The position numbers and the translations under genes were made by a program. A stretch of DNA of 64,000 bases from JAAFHB01 sp963677935 (GTDB lineage Bacteria > Bacteroidota > Bacteroidia > Bacteroidales > Prolixibacteraceae), in contig CAXXEH010000003.1 of NCBI GenBank assembly GCA_963677935.2, positions 3,348,001-3,412,000 on the forward strand, in the 5' to 3' direction. This document shows positions 9,232-17,227 of this stretch, piece by piece (position 1 is the first letter of the stretch; each line of letters opens with the position of its first letter). The notes below the pieces were generated by a model. The model was not told the DNA's origin, searched no databases, and worked only from the letters and a program-made list of their open reading frames with translations.

Positions 9232-9790
9232 TTTTCGGGTGAATGAACTGATTTGAGCAAAATAACATCAATTGAAGGGCAAAAACCTCCAATTATTTAT
9301 TCAAATCATATGGTTTATTAACCGAAAAAAATCAACCTAAAGTAATCTGTAGTTCAGGAACTCCAACCTCAAAACAGATAACGCTATAAATCTCGCTACG
9401 ACACGAAGAAATAAAACTTTGAGTTTTCTTCCCGTATTGTATGCCTGACGGCACGTCGGTTAGTGCAGCAAGGGCTAGAATGACCAAAATAAAAAGATGT
9501 CGGATTAAAGATGTAATATTGCTTAATTGCAGTAACCAAGGAAAGAAGACCCGTGGTAAAGATTGCTTCGTCGCTCAGGATGTCAATCATTTCATTTAAA
9601 ATTATCTCGAAGCTCCTCGCAATGACCGATAGTTTGATTTACAGATAGATGGGAGGGGATGGCGGCTCTGCCGCCATCCCCTCCCATCTATCCTCTTTCC
9701 ACGAACCTCCTGTCATTGTAAGGTACGACGAAGCATTCTTCACGACATTAAATTATTCTCATTACAGAATAGATTCAGGAGTTTATCCTA
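9232..9790. other. 560-bp gene-free region
   Basis: Contains no acceptable coding frame. The right half (9561-9747) is a composite palindromic repeat described separately. The left half is AT-rich with only short inverted repeats, such as AAAACT-TTG-AGTTTT at 9413-9427. The minus-strand frame at 9396-9590 overlaps the repeat and looks like chance. Confidence 0.6.
9561..9747. repeat. Composite palindromic intergenic element
   Basis: A perfect inverted repeat with 23-bp arms (9644-9666 and 9670-9692) and a 3-nt loop forms the centre. On its left, read on the minus strand, is a degenerate copy of the widespread intergenic repeat that begins GTCATTGCGAGGAGC (9611-9625) and ends CGACGAAGCAATC (9561-9573). 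On its right, read on the plus strand, is a second copy beginning GTCATTG (9712) with ACGACGAAGCA (9725-9735). The element is therefore inverted at several levels. No transposase is present. Confidence 0.75.
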
Positions 9791-10402
9791 TCACTTTTTC
9801 TTATCAAGACTTCTGTAATACAAATTCTTAGCTTCAATTTTCATTCCTGGATTGTGTCCCTGAATCGCAAAATGGCCAGTCTTGTATTCGCTGTCATCAT
9901 AGGTCATTACTGGTTTTCCGTTGATCCAGAATTGAATATGAGCACCTACTGCCTTGATCTGATAAGTAAACCACTCCCCGTCTTTGGTCAACAATTCAGT
10001 GGCTTTCCCGGTAGGAGTACCAGGTTTCCACAACCAACCCGTATAGGAATCGGGACCATTATAGATCTGCGCCTCATAACCGCGCGGAAAACCTTGTGGG
10101 TTATCAACCGGAGGATTGGCACGAAAATAGAACCCACTATTCCCTTTTGCACTTCCCGTTGCAGAGAGGCGGAATTCACCTTTGGCTTCAAAATCGGTAC
10201 ACACGGCATCGGTATAGATATGACCCATACCACCCTCGCCAACCAAAATGCCATCCTGAACTGTCCATGTTGCCTTTCCACGAACAAACCAACCGGTTAA
10301 ATCCTTACCATTAAATAACGAAATCCATTTTGGTTTGGCCTCGCCAATAAGGTTCAAACCAATCATCAGGACGATGAATAAAAATACAGAGGTTTTTTTC
10401 AT
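9791..10402 (-). CDS. DUF1080 (3-keto-disaccharide hydrolase-like) secreted protein
   Basis: A 203-residue protein with a signal peptide (residues 1-22, ending IGEA) followed by one concanavalin-like domain. DUF1080 marks: 'WISLFNGKDLTGWFV' at the start, 'KGNSGFYFRANP' in the middle, 'GYEAQIYN', 'EWFTYQIKAVGAHIQFWINGKPVMTYDD', and 'GHFAIQGHNPGMKIEAKNLYYR' at the end. Members act on oxidised disaccharides or are of unknown function; the protein would be periplasmic or exported. It is downstream of the symporter/epimerase pair, separated by a 172-bp gap that holds palindromes. A second, lipoprotein-type DUF1080 lies at 29439-30212. Confidence 0.85.
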   Translation of the reverse strand: MKKTSVFLFIVLMIGLNLIGEAKPKWISLFNGKDLTGWFVRGKATWTVQDGILVGEGGMGHIYTDAVCTDFEAKGEFRLSATGSAKGNSGFYFRANPPVDNPQGFPRGYEAQIYNGPDSYTGWLWKPGTPTGKATELLTKDGEWFTYQIKAVGAHIQFWINGKPVMTYDDSEYKTGHFAIQGHNPGMKIEAKNLYYRSLDKKK

Positions 10403-10505
10403 GATTAAAAATTTAGAAATTTGTTATAGTTCAAAATGAAAATCATTCAATTTATTCGGCTCTATGACGTTTCGTACAGATATACAATTTCTTTTAATTC
10501 GATTA

Positions 10506-10555
10506 AACCCTATTCAGGGTATTTATTCCCTGTTCCAATCCCGGAAATCCGGGAT
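10506..10555. repeat. Pair of short palindromes
   Basis: AACCCTATTCAGGGT (10506-10520) and ATCCCGG-AAAT-CCGGGAT (10538-10555) lie between the symporter stop and the DUF1080 start. They belong to the same type of intergenic palindromes seen at 13.6, 17.0, 19.8 and 23.6 kb. An overlapping imperfect palindrome, TTTAATTCGATTAAA (10493-10507), could be a regulator site. Confidence 0.6.
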
Positions 10556-10574
10556 TCATATTAGTAAAACGCAA

Positions 10575-12188
10575 TCAGCTTAACCACACATATAAAAACA
10601 GCGTAATCCCGGCAAGGATACTCCAATGCAATCTCCAATCGGTGATCCCCGTAAATTTTGGAATCCCTTTGGAATAATTAATTGTTGTTTTTTCAAGCTT
10701 CTCGGGTGCTGTTTTGGGTGTAAATGCAGAGACGGCAAACAGCAGGCCGGTTATTAACATTTCAGCCCAAAGTCCCCGGTAACCGAAATTGGTAGTAAGG
10801 GGAAAGTGAAGAACTGGGAAAACCGCTTTTGCCGTTGCCGGCGCCAGTAACTGGTCAATCACAAATATTGTTGAAAGAATAATACCAAAACCAACTGAAG
10901 CGGCTGCTCCTTTCAGGGTGACTTTTTTACTTACAATACCAAAGAAGATGGCCGGGAAAACCGGGATAACAAGGTAAGCAGATATGGTCTGCAAGTACTT
11001 GTATAATCCCTCTTCGTTCTTATAAACCAGCCATGCGGCGCCCATTCCCAGAAACGCGACTATCAGAATCACCATACGTCCAAACCTGACCTGCTTCTTT
11101 TCAGGGACATTAGGACGGAACTCCAATAAAAAATCGCGTACCACAAGTGTGGATACCGAATTTAAAACGGCAATTGTTGACGAAACGAGCGCTGCCATCA
11201 GCGAGGCTAATAAAAGGCCCCTTAGTCCGGTAGGGAGTAGTTTATTCAGCAAAAGGACAAAAGTCTGTTTGGTCGCTTCACCTTGCAACTCACCTGGGAA
11301 CAAAGCATAAGCAATAACACCTGGTAATGCAAAAATAAATATGGGCGAAAGTTTGAGCAAGGTAGCAAACATTGCTCCCCATCTCGCATGATTGATATCC
11401 TTCGCTGCCAAACCTCGTTGTACGTTAACCTGATCGATACCCCAATAAAATATTCCGGCATAAAAAGCGGTGGCCAAAATTCCCCAGAAAGGATAAACCG
11501 GATCGTCGTATGGTTTGGCAATAGACATCATATTTGGAACTTTAGTCATCAGACCATCCCATCCACCAACTTTATCGAGACCGATAAAAAGCATGATCGA
11601 AGTACCTCCTACCATAATTACAACCTGAATTACATCGGTATAAGCAACAGCAGTAAACCCGCCCAACATCGTAAACAGGGCAACAGCCATACCAACGATT
11701 AAAACGGTTGTCATCACATTCCATCCCAGGATACTGTTCAGTACCAGAGCGCCGGCAAAAAGGGTGAACGCGAGTTTTGTCATTATACTGATAACCAGCA
11801 TCAATCCGGAAAACAGGGTTCTGGCACGCCGGTTATAACGTAATTCAAGAAATTCAGGTATCGTAAAAATTTTATTCTTAATGTAATATGGGTACAAAAT
11901 TGCACAGGCAAATCCCAGTGTAATTGCGCAAGTCAATTCTACTGAACCTGCAGAAAGACCATAACGATAAGAGTCTCCTGATAACCCGACAAGGTGTTCA
12001 GCGCCAATATTGGTGGCGAACATCGAAGCGCCGACAATTGGCCATTTCATTGATCTTCCCCCCAGGAAGAAGTTGGAACTGTTTTGTCCTGCTTTTTTGC
12101 GATAGGCCATATACAACCCAAAAGATAAACTCCCGGTAATCACACAGACCAGAACAACCCAATCCAGAGTAGTTAGTGTTAAATTCAT
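10575..12188 (-). CDS. SSS-family sodium:solute (sugar) symporter
   Basis: A 537-residue inner-membrane protein with about 13-14 hydrophobic helices. Signatures of the sodium/sugar symporter family are 'GGRSMKWPIVGASMFATNIGAEHLVGLSGDSYRYGLS' spread over residues 42-80, 'PEFLELRYNRRAR' after the third helix, and 'WGIDQVNVQRGLAAKD' in the middle. It would import a monosaccharide or small oligosaccharide with Na+. Its start is 10 bp after the stop of the AGE-type epimerase, so the two are one transcription unit and the imported sugar is probably a substrate or product of that epimerase. The length is normal for this family, and no truncation is seen. Confidence 0.9.
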   Translation of the reverse strand: MNLTLTTLDWVVLVCVITGSLSFGLYMAYRKKAGQNSSNFFLGGRSMKWPIVGASMFATNIGAEHLVGLSGDSYRYGLSAGSVELTCAITLGFACAILYPYYIKNKIFTIPEFLELRYNRRARTLFSGLMLVISIMTKLAFTLFAGALVLNSILGWNVMTTVLIVGMAVALFTMLGGFTAVAYTDVIQVVIMVGGTSIMLFIGLDKVGGWDGLMTKVPNMMSIAKPYDDPVYPFWGILATAFYAGIFYWGIDQVNVQRGLAAKDINHARWGAMFATLLKLSPIFIFALPGVIAYALFPGELQGEATKQTFVLLLNKLLPTGLRGLLLASLMAALVSSTIAVLNSVSTLVVRDFLLEFRPNVPEKKQVRFGRMVILIVAFLGMGAAWLVYKNEEGLYKYLQTISAYLVIPVFPAIFFGIVSKKVTLKGAAASVGFGIILSTIFVIDQLLAPATAKAVFPVLHFPLTTNFGYRGLWAEMLITGLLFAVSAFTPKTAPEKLEKTTINYSKGIPKFTGITDWRLHWSILAGITLFLYVWLS

Positions 12189-12198
12189 TTTTCGTTAG

Positions 12199-13479
12199 TT
12201 AAAGTACATCCAGTTTATTAACTATCTTGTCCAACCGAATGATACTTTGAATCATCGCCCTGACGGTATGGTAGTTGATTTTCCACGAATGGCTCATGTG
12301 TGTCCAGATTGGTTCGCCGCGTCGTGAAAGCAACGGATACCACTCCCCAACACCCTTGTTGACCATTTTATCGAGTACGAATCGGTGAACGTTCTTGTAA
12401 GCCTCCCAATATTTATCATCGCCAAAAAGGAGGACACCGTCGAGCAGTCCGATCAAAGCCTCAGCCTGTTGCCAGAACTCCTTCTCCTTATCATAAACGC
12501 CACCCGAATGTGGACCTTCCACATAAACTCCGCCAAACTCCCAGTCGATTCCATTATCAACGGTATGGTCAAAGATAATCCTGAACAAATCGGTATAGGT
12601 TTTTGAATCCAGATTCAGGATTTTAAGGGCATGAATCAGCAGATGGGCAAACTCCGCATTATGACCGTAGCAGGTATTGTCGGTCGCATTTCCTTTCTGT
12701 CCCTCTTCAGAGAAGCGGTCCCATCCCCAGATGATGTCGAACTTTATCTGAGGTGCAACGGTCCAGTCTTTATAGAATTGGGGGATACCTGTTTTGTATA
12801 CAGGATGGATAATCCGGTTGATCAGCAGATCGATATCCTCCAATAATTTCCGCCGATGAACCTCCTTACCGGTACATTCATAAAGGGTAGTATACGCCTC
12901 CATCAGGTGCATATGGACATCGAGTGTTTTGCGGTCACCCCCCTGACTTCCCGGTCCGCAGAGGGTCCAGTCACGATGAAACATCTCCCAGTAGCCACCA
13001 TACATGGTATCAACACAATACTTTTGGAGCAGATCAAATACCTTTTCAGCATATTCAATACCCCGCTGGTCGCCCGTTGCCAGGGTATATTCGCTCAGTG
13101 AATAGATCGCAAAGCTATGTCCATAGATGATTTTCTGATCGATTTTTACGTTTCCCTTCCTATCCATCATCCAAAAGAAGCCACCATATTCCTTATCCCA
13201 CATCTTATCGATCAGGAAATCAGCGCCATGTTTTGCCAATGCAGCATAGGCGCCACCACCATATCCTGCACGATGGGCAGACGAGATGGTGTATAAACAG
13301 CGTGTCTGTGCAATCAGCGACTTTTCATCTTCACCCGAATCGTTTCCATCCTTATCAAAATGGGTAAGGTATCCACCGTTGACTTCGTCTTTCATCCGGG
13401 TGGTCCAGAAAGGGAGAAGCTCATTCATCAGATGATTTTCGGCCTCCTGTTTCAATTCGATTAGTTCTTCTTTGTTCAT
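12199..13479 (-). CDS. AGE-type sugar 2-epimerase (N-acylglucosamine/cellobiose epimerase family)
   Basis: A 426-residue (alpha/alpha)6-barrel enzyme without a signal peptide, so cytoplasmic. It would interconvert C2 epimers of a free sugar, such as glucose-mannose types in disaccharides or N-acylhexosamines. Family marks: 'EVNGGYLTHFDKDGN' near the start, 'AQTRCLYTISSA', 'YGHSFAIYSLSEY' with a conserved His, 'DVHMHLMEAYTTLYE', 'CYGHNAEFAHLL' and 'SHSWKINYHTVRAM' near the end. The His residues of the last two blocks correspond to the general acid/base residues of this family. Which epimer pair is used cannot be told from the sequence; neighbouring mannosidases make a mannose-containing sugar plausible. 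The gene is followed after 10 bp by the symporter. Confidence 0.88.
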   Translation of the reverse strand: MNKEELIELKQEAENHLMNELLPFWTTRMKDEVNGGYLTHFDKDGNDSGEDEKSLIAQTRCLYTISSAHRAGYGGGAYAALAKHGADFLIDKMWDKEYGGFFWMMDRKGNVKIDQKIIYGHSFAIYSLSEYTLATGDQRGIEYAEKVFDLLQKYCVDTMYGGYWEMFHRDWTLCGPGSQGGDRKTLDVHMHLMEAYTTLYECTGKEVHRRKLLEDIDLLINRIIHPVYKTGIPQFYKDWTVAPQIKFDIIWGWDRFSEEGQKGNATDNTCYGHNAEFAHLLIHALKILNLDSKTYTDLFRIIFDHTVDNGIDWEFGGVYVEGPHSGGVYDKEKEFWQQAEALIGLLDGVLLFGDDKYWEAYKNVHRFVLDKMVNKGVGEWYPLLSRRGEPIWTHMSHSWKINYHTVRAMIQSIIRLDKIVNKLDVL

Positions 13480-13594
13480 ACTATAATATTGTTAGTTTTT
13501 TTATTCTCATTCATTCATTTGTTCCTTTCGGCGCAGTCTGCTTTTCCCCTTGTTTGAGCTGGCTGATTGCGCCGTTTTTTACCGCTCTTATTTG

Positions 13595-13730
13595 CCGTGG
13601 GTTACGCCTCTCCCGGATCGTTCCTCCCGGGATCGCCTTACCCACGGTTATTCAGCTTTAACCCTTTCAGGGTAAGAAATTGGTGATAATATTACGTTTA
13701 TTTCCATAATCATGCTACCCCTTCGGGGTA
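13595..13730. repeat. Palindrome cluster (REP-like module)
   Basis: CCGTGGGT (13595-13602) and ACCCACGG (13640-13647) enclose a 37-bp interior. Thirteen bp further is the small palindrome ACCCTTTCAGGGT (13661-13673), and then TACCCCTTCGGGGTA (13716-13730). The order 'CCGTGGGT...ACCCACGG, spacer, CCCTTTCAGGG' is repeated at 17063-17120. Confidence 0.7.
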
Positions 13731-13786
13731 TTAAAATAGTTTCTGATTGAAATTTCTCAATATCAATTCAGCAGAATATCAAATTT

Positions 13787-13925
13787 TTAAATTAGCGCAT
13801 TTTCAAATTATCACATTTTCAAATTATCACATTATTTCAGTCCCCTCTCTAAGTCACTCCCTCTCTAAGTCTCCTCTTCTCTAAGTCACTTCCTCACTAA
13901 GTCTCCTCTTCTCTAAGTCTCTCCC
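13787..13925. repeat. 16-bp-period degenerate tandem array
   Basis: Starting at 13787, 13803 and 13819 the unit is TCAAATTATCACATT or a close variant. From 13850 onward TAAGTC recurs at 13850, 13866, 13882, 13898 and 13914, again exactly 16 bp apart and within 1 bp of the same register. The unit therefore changes sequence while the period is kept. The last unit runs into the stop codon (13926-13928) of the next minus-strand gene. Units are directly adjacent, which excludes a CRISPR. Confidence 0.75.
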
Positions 13926-15035
13926 TCACTTCACAGTAAGTTTCTGATAGATCGCCAGAAGAAAATCGCGGTTATCGGCGGTAAGGTAATGCATCTCGCC
14001 ACCCATACGGTTAAAGGTTTTGCAGTAACGAAGGTAATAGGCAGGATTATCCATAGGAGGTTCTCCATCCGTATTCCAGTCCCAGTCCGATTTTGCAAGG
14101 TCAACGATTAACATATAGTGGTGATCAATATGGCCACCTTCCTGCATGATCAGGTTTTGCGACATCGACAACGCTTTTTCAAAGATCATGGGTGACATTA
14201 CTGCCGATCCGATAGACATATAGACGCCATAATCGAGGTTGCTGACACTCTTTGCAAAACTCAGGAAGTCATTCTGGGCAACACGGCCAATCGCCGCCCC
14301 GTGATTCATCGGGTGGTTGTAAATGATATCATGGCCAAACATAGGGTGTCCGGTAAATGGGATTCCCAATTCAAAAGCCCTTGCCTGTACTGAATAGTTT
14401 TTAAAAGGATGGGGAATGACCATAAATCCGGCTTTAAGATCGAACTTCTGAATAATCCCTGCCAGATCGGCCGCAGCGGCAGCATGATCCGGATTGGTTT
14501 TAATATTGCCGACCACTTCATCCTGAAGAGATGAAATTTCAGGGATCGTCAAACCTTCAAGGGAGATCATTTTCCCAACAGATTCGCCATATCCCAACCC
14601 TTCGTAAGCGCCAACAATGAGTGCCAGGTTAATATTGAATCCCGTGTGGTCCCATATTCCGAACTGTCCAAGTTCAACATTCTCACGAACATCCTCGCTC
14701 GACTTCCCCTGGAAGGCAAACTCCCAGTCGTGTATTATTCCAGCGCCATTTGTGGAGAGATGGGTCACCCAACCCTCCTCCATCAATGCGATCAGTGTAG
14801 GCGCCATCCCGTTTTTAATGGTATGGGCGCCGAAAGTAAGCATCCGTGACCGTTCCCCATCCCGTGCCAGCCTGATCCGATCGGCAGTTTTTTCAATCAG
14901 CTTCTTCCCTAATTCTGAGAGGTGTGCAGGTTTTTGGGTAACAGGAACATGATCCCTTTCAATGTAAACCTTGTTTTTCCGGTCAACTAATTTTTTAATG
15001 GAGAGCCGGTCCCGGTCCAATTTTGGGTAAGGCAT
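13926..15035 (-). CDS. Deoxyhypusine-synthase-like protein of unknown function
   Basis: A 369-residue cytoplasmic protein (no signal peptide). It resembles the NAD-dependent deoxyhypusine synthase fold: 'LTFGAHTIKNGMAPTLIALMEEGWVTHLSTNGAGIIHDWE' over residues 66-105 parallels the 'S-N-L-I/x-S-G...V-D-x-L/V-V-x-T-x-G-G-x-x-x-D' block, and 'DYGVYMSIGSAVMSP' (268-282) parallels the late strand before the active site. The 'W-G-K' active-site lysine segment of true synthases is not seen. A His-rich stretch, GHPMFGHDIIYNHPMNHG (229-246), is distinctive. The gene is 3 bp downstream of a PfkB-HAD fusion kinase gene and almost certainly in its operon, so a role in sugar-phosphate metabolism rather than polyamine modification is inferred. 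A 16-bp-period repeat abuts its stop. Confidence 0.6.
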   Translation of the reverse strand: MPYPKLDRDRLSIKKLVDRKNKVYIERDHVPVTQKPAHLSELGKKLIEKTADRIRLARDGERSRMLTFGAHTIKNGMAPTLIALMEEGWVTHLSTNGAGIIHDWEFAFQGKSSEDVRENVELGQFGIWDHTGFNINLALIVGAYEGLGYGESVGKMISLEGLTIPEISSLQDEVVGNIKTNPDHAAAAADLAGIIQKFDLKAGFMVIPHPFKNYSVQARAFELGIPFTGHPMFGHDIIYNHPMNHGAAIGRVAQNDFLSFAKSVSNLDYGVYMSIGSAVMSPMIFEKALSMSQNLIMQEGGHIDHHYMLIVDLAKSDWDWNTDGEPPMDNPAYYLRYCKTFNRMGGEMHYLTADNRDFLLAIYQKLTVK

Positions 15036-15038
15036 ATC

Positions 15039-16943
15039 TTACGATTTAATATTTAACAAATTAAGCAACTGTGGTAATTGAGAAAAATCGGGAATGATCA
15101 CATCGGCTCCCGCTTTGATCAGGCGTGTACGTTTACTCTCGTTCAAACCATAACGGCGCAATTCGTTGCTTGCAACCCCAATGGAGATTCCACCCCGTTT
15201 GTTGGTTTCGCGCATCTCCACAGGTCCGTCGCCCAAAGTGGCCACCTTGCCCAGCGCAGATTCACCGATAGAATCGAGAATACGATCAAGAACGATCTTC
15301 TTGGCCTCTTTGGTAATATCGCCCACTGCCCCGTAAATACGACCTTCGAAGAGGTAATCATAACCTAAACCTTTTGCCTCGCTCTTTACATCTGCTTCAT
15401 CGGTACCGCTTGCCAGATAAAGTTTGACACCGGCTGCATGAAGTTTCTCAAGAAATGGCACTGCATTTTTAAGGGTAAAATCCTCGAGTGAGAGTTCACC
15501 TTTTGCATATTTCTCTTCACGTTGTTTGACCATAATCAGCAACTCATCATTGTAAATCTGTTTGTAGCCAAATTCGTCCAGGATTTTATCTTCAGGAACA
15601 CATCCAAATTCGCGGATCAGCTCAATGAGTCCTTTCATCTGTACGAGGGTCTGTATGCCTGTAGTCTTGTCGATAAACTCGTCGGAACGCTCTTTAACTT
15701 TTTGATATAATGATTCATCTGCATCAAGGTACTTATCGCCCAGGATAGCTTTGATCATCATTGGGCCCATGATCAGTTCCCACCCTTCGCGGAGTGTGGA
15801 GATGGTACCGTCATGATCAAATATCGCATGTTCGATCTGTGGCGCATGTTCCCACTTGTTGACAATTTCAATTTCCGTACCGGGAAGGTATTTGGCATGA
15901 CGCATATCTTCAGCAAGTTCTGAAGCATAAATATAGTCAGGATCAACCCCAATAGCGAGAATCTCCTCAGGAGTTGCCGTACCGCACTGGAATAGTTTCT
16001 GAACGGTAACCCCTGCAACATACGATCCAACCTGAGCCGCAATATCCATCGAATAACCGGCAGCCAGCGAAGAGGCTGCACCGGCAAGATAACTGTCACC
16101 TGCCCCAACGGTATCAACTTTCGACAGGATCATCAGTCCAGGGATTTCGGAAATTCCGTTCGCGTCGATGGTCAATGAGCCTTTGCTCCCCCTGGTGATA
16201 AACAGCGGCTTCTGATACCTTTTATACAGTTCATTGGCAGATGCAACAATTTCGGAATGGAGTACCACATCATCCGGTTTCTTATCCATTCCACAAAGGC
16301 GGGCAGCCTCAGTGTCATTCATTTTGCGGATTGCCCCGGTATAATAGTCGTTGAAGTTACGACTGTCAACGATAAAAGTTTTATCAGGGAACTGTGCGAT
16401 CACCTCAACAAGCCTCTTTTTAAAATAATCGATATGGATGCCGGAAGGGACCTGCTGATTGATAATCACAATATTGACCTCTGGAATCTCTTTAATCAGA
16501 TTGGCAATCAAACGGTCAGCCGTTTCAACTGACAACTTGTTATAGTTACCAAAGTCAACGCGGTTCAACTCCTTATCATCTATATAGGGTTTCGCATAGG
16601 CATGCGTGTACCACTCCTCCTCCTGGACAAGGAGATTTCGGGGATCGATTCCGGTCGCTTTCATTACGCGGACCATCTCGGCCCCGAAAGGATCAGTCCC
16701 GATCACTCCAAAAGCGCGGATATCCCTGATTTTCATAGCAGCGAGGTTATTGGTCACATTACCTGCACCACCGAGCGAGTATTTTTGCGTCCTTACGGGA
16801 CGGGTTGCCTGGTTGGTTTCGACCGAAATTTCACTCATCGCCTCATCGATAAACCAATAGGCATCGAGGCAGAAATCACCAATCACGGCAATTTTCACAG
16901 CACTTATATCCTGTAGAATTTTTTGTAGTTGTTCTTTTTTCAT
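15039..16943 (-). CDS. Bifunctional PfkB-family sugar kinase / HAD-family phosphatase
   Basis: A 634-residue cytoplasmic fusion. Residues 1-335 are a PfkB/ribokinase domain closest in look to the heptose-7-phosphate kinase (HldE/RfaE) type: 'SLGGAGNVTNNLAAM' at 56-70 and 'DTVGAGDSYLAGAASS' at 277-292, with D283 as catalytic base. Residues 370-634 are a HAD hydrolase: 'IFDHDGT' (374-380) with the nucleophile/acid Asp pair D376/D378, 'YLASGTDEADVK' (509-520) and 'LGDGPVEMRE' (570-579), with a helical cap in between. HldE proteins normally carry a nucleotidyltransferase here instead, so this is a different architecture. Kinase and phosphatase might act at different positions of one sugar, or the HAD part may be a mutase. 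The deoxyhypusine-synthase-like gene follows after 3 bp. Confidence 0.85.
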   Translation of the reverse strand: MKKEQLQKILQDISAVKIAVIGDFCLDAYWFIDEAMSEISVETNQATRPVRTQKYSLGGAGNVTNNLAAMKIRDIRAFGVIGTDPFGAEMVRVMKATGIDPRNLLVQEEEWYTHAYAKPYIDDKELNRVDFGNYNKLSVETADRLIANLIKEIPEVNIVIINQQVPSGIHIDYFKKRLVEVIAQFPDKTFIVDSRNFNDYYTGAIRKMNDTEAARLCGMDKKPDDVVLHSEIVASANELYKRYQKPLFITRGSKGSLTIDANGISEIPGLMILSKVDTVGAGDSYLAGAASSLAAGYSMDIAAQVGSYVAGVTVQKLFQCGTATPEEILAIGVDPDYIYASELAEDMRHAKYLPGTEIEIVNKWEHAPQIEHAIFDHDGTISTLREGWELIMGPMMIKAILGDKYLDADESLYQKVKERSDEFIDKTTGIQTLVQMKGLIELIREFGCVPEDKILDEFGYKQIYNDELLIMVKQREEKYAKGELSLEDFTLKNAVPFLEKLHAAGVKLYLASGTDEADVKSEAKGLGYDYLFEGRIYGAVGDITKEAKKIVLDRILDSIGESALGKVATLGDGPVEMRETNKRGGISIGVASNELRRYGLNESKRTRLIKAGADVIIPDFSQLPQLLNLLNIKS

Positions 16944-17005
16944 TTTAAAATTATTTATATGTTTTTTGTTATCAATATTTTAACTATAAAATTAATATTC
17001 CTATT

Positions 17006-17120
17006 CCATGGGTTTTACCCATGGCTATTTATAATGAACCCTTTCAGGGTTGCGTTTTTGCGATATTCCTACACCGTGGGTTCCACCCACGGTGTAGGAA
17101 TATTTAACCCTTTCAGGGTT
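17006..17120. repeat. Two tandem REP-like palindrome modules
   Basis: Module 1: CCATGGGT-TTT-ACCCATGG (17006-17024) followed by AACCCTTTCAGGGTT (17037-17051). Module 2: a perfect 19-bp-arm inverted repeat (17063-17081 with 17085-17103, 3-nt loop TCC, core CCGTGGGT/ACCCACGG) followed by AACCCTTTCAGGGTT (17106-17120). Each module is a large palindrome plus the same 15-bp small palindrome. They fill the gap upstream of the PfkB-HAD gene. Confidence 0.8.
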
Positions 17121-17227
17121 TTATAACCTAAACTTCAAATAACTCAACTCACACTTTGCATAAACCTCCTTAAACTTTGCAGAAAGCACATTACACTTTA
17201 CATCCTGCATTTTTCATTCTTCATTCT

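Noticed and set aside
13787..13925. Possible CRISPR array
   Set aside because: Units are 16 bp and contiguous without unique spacers, and there are no cas genes.
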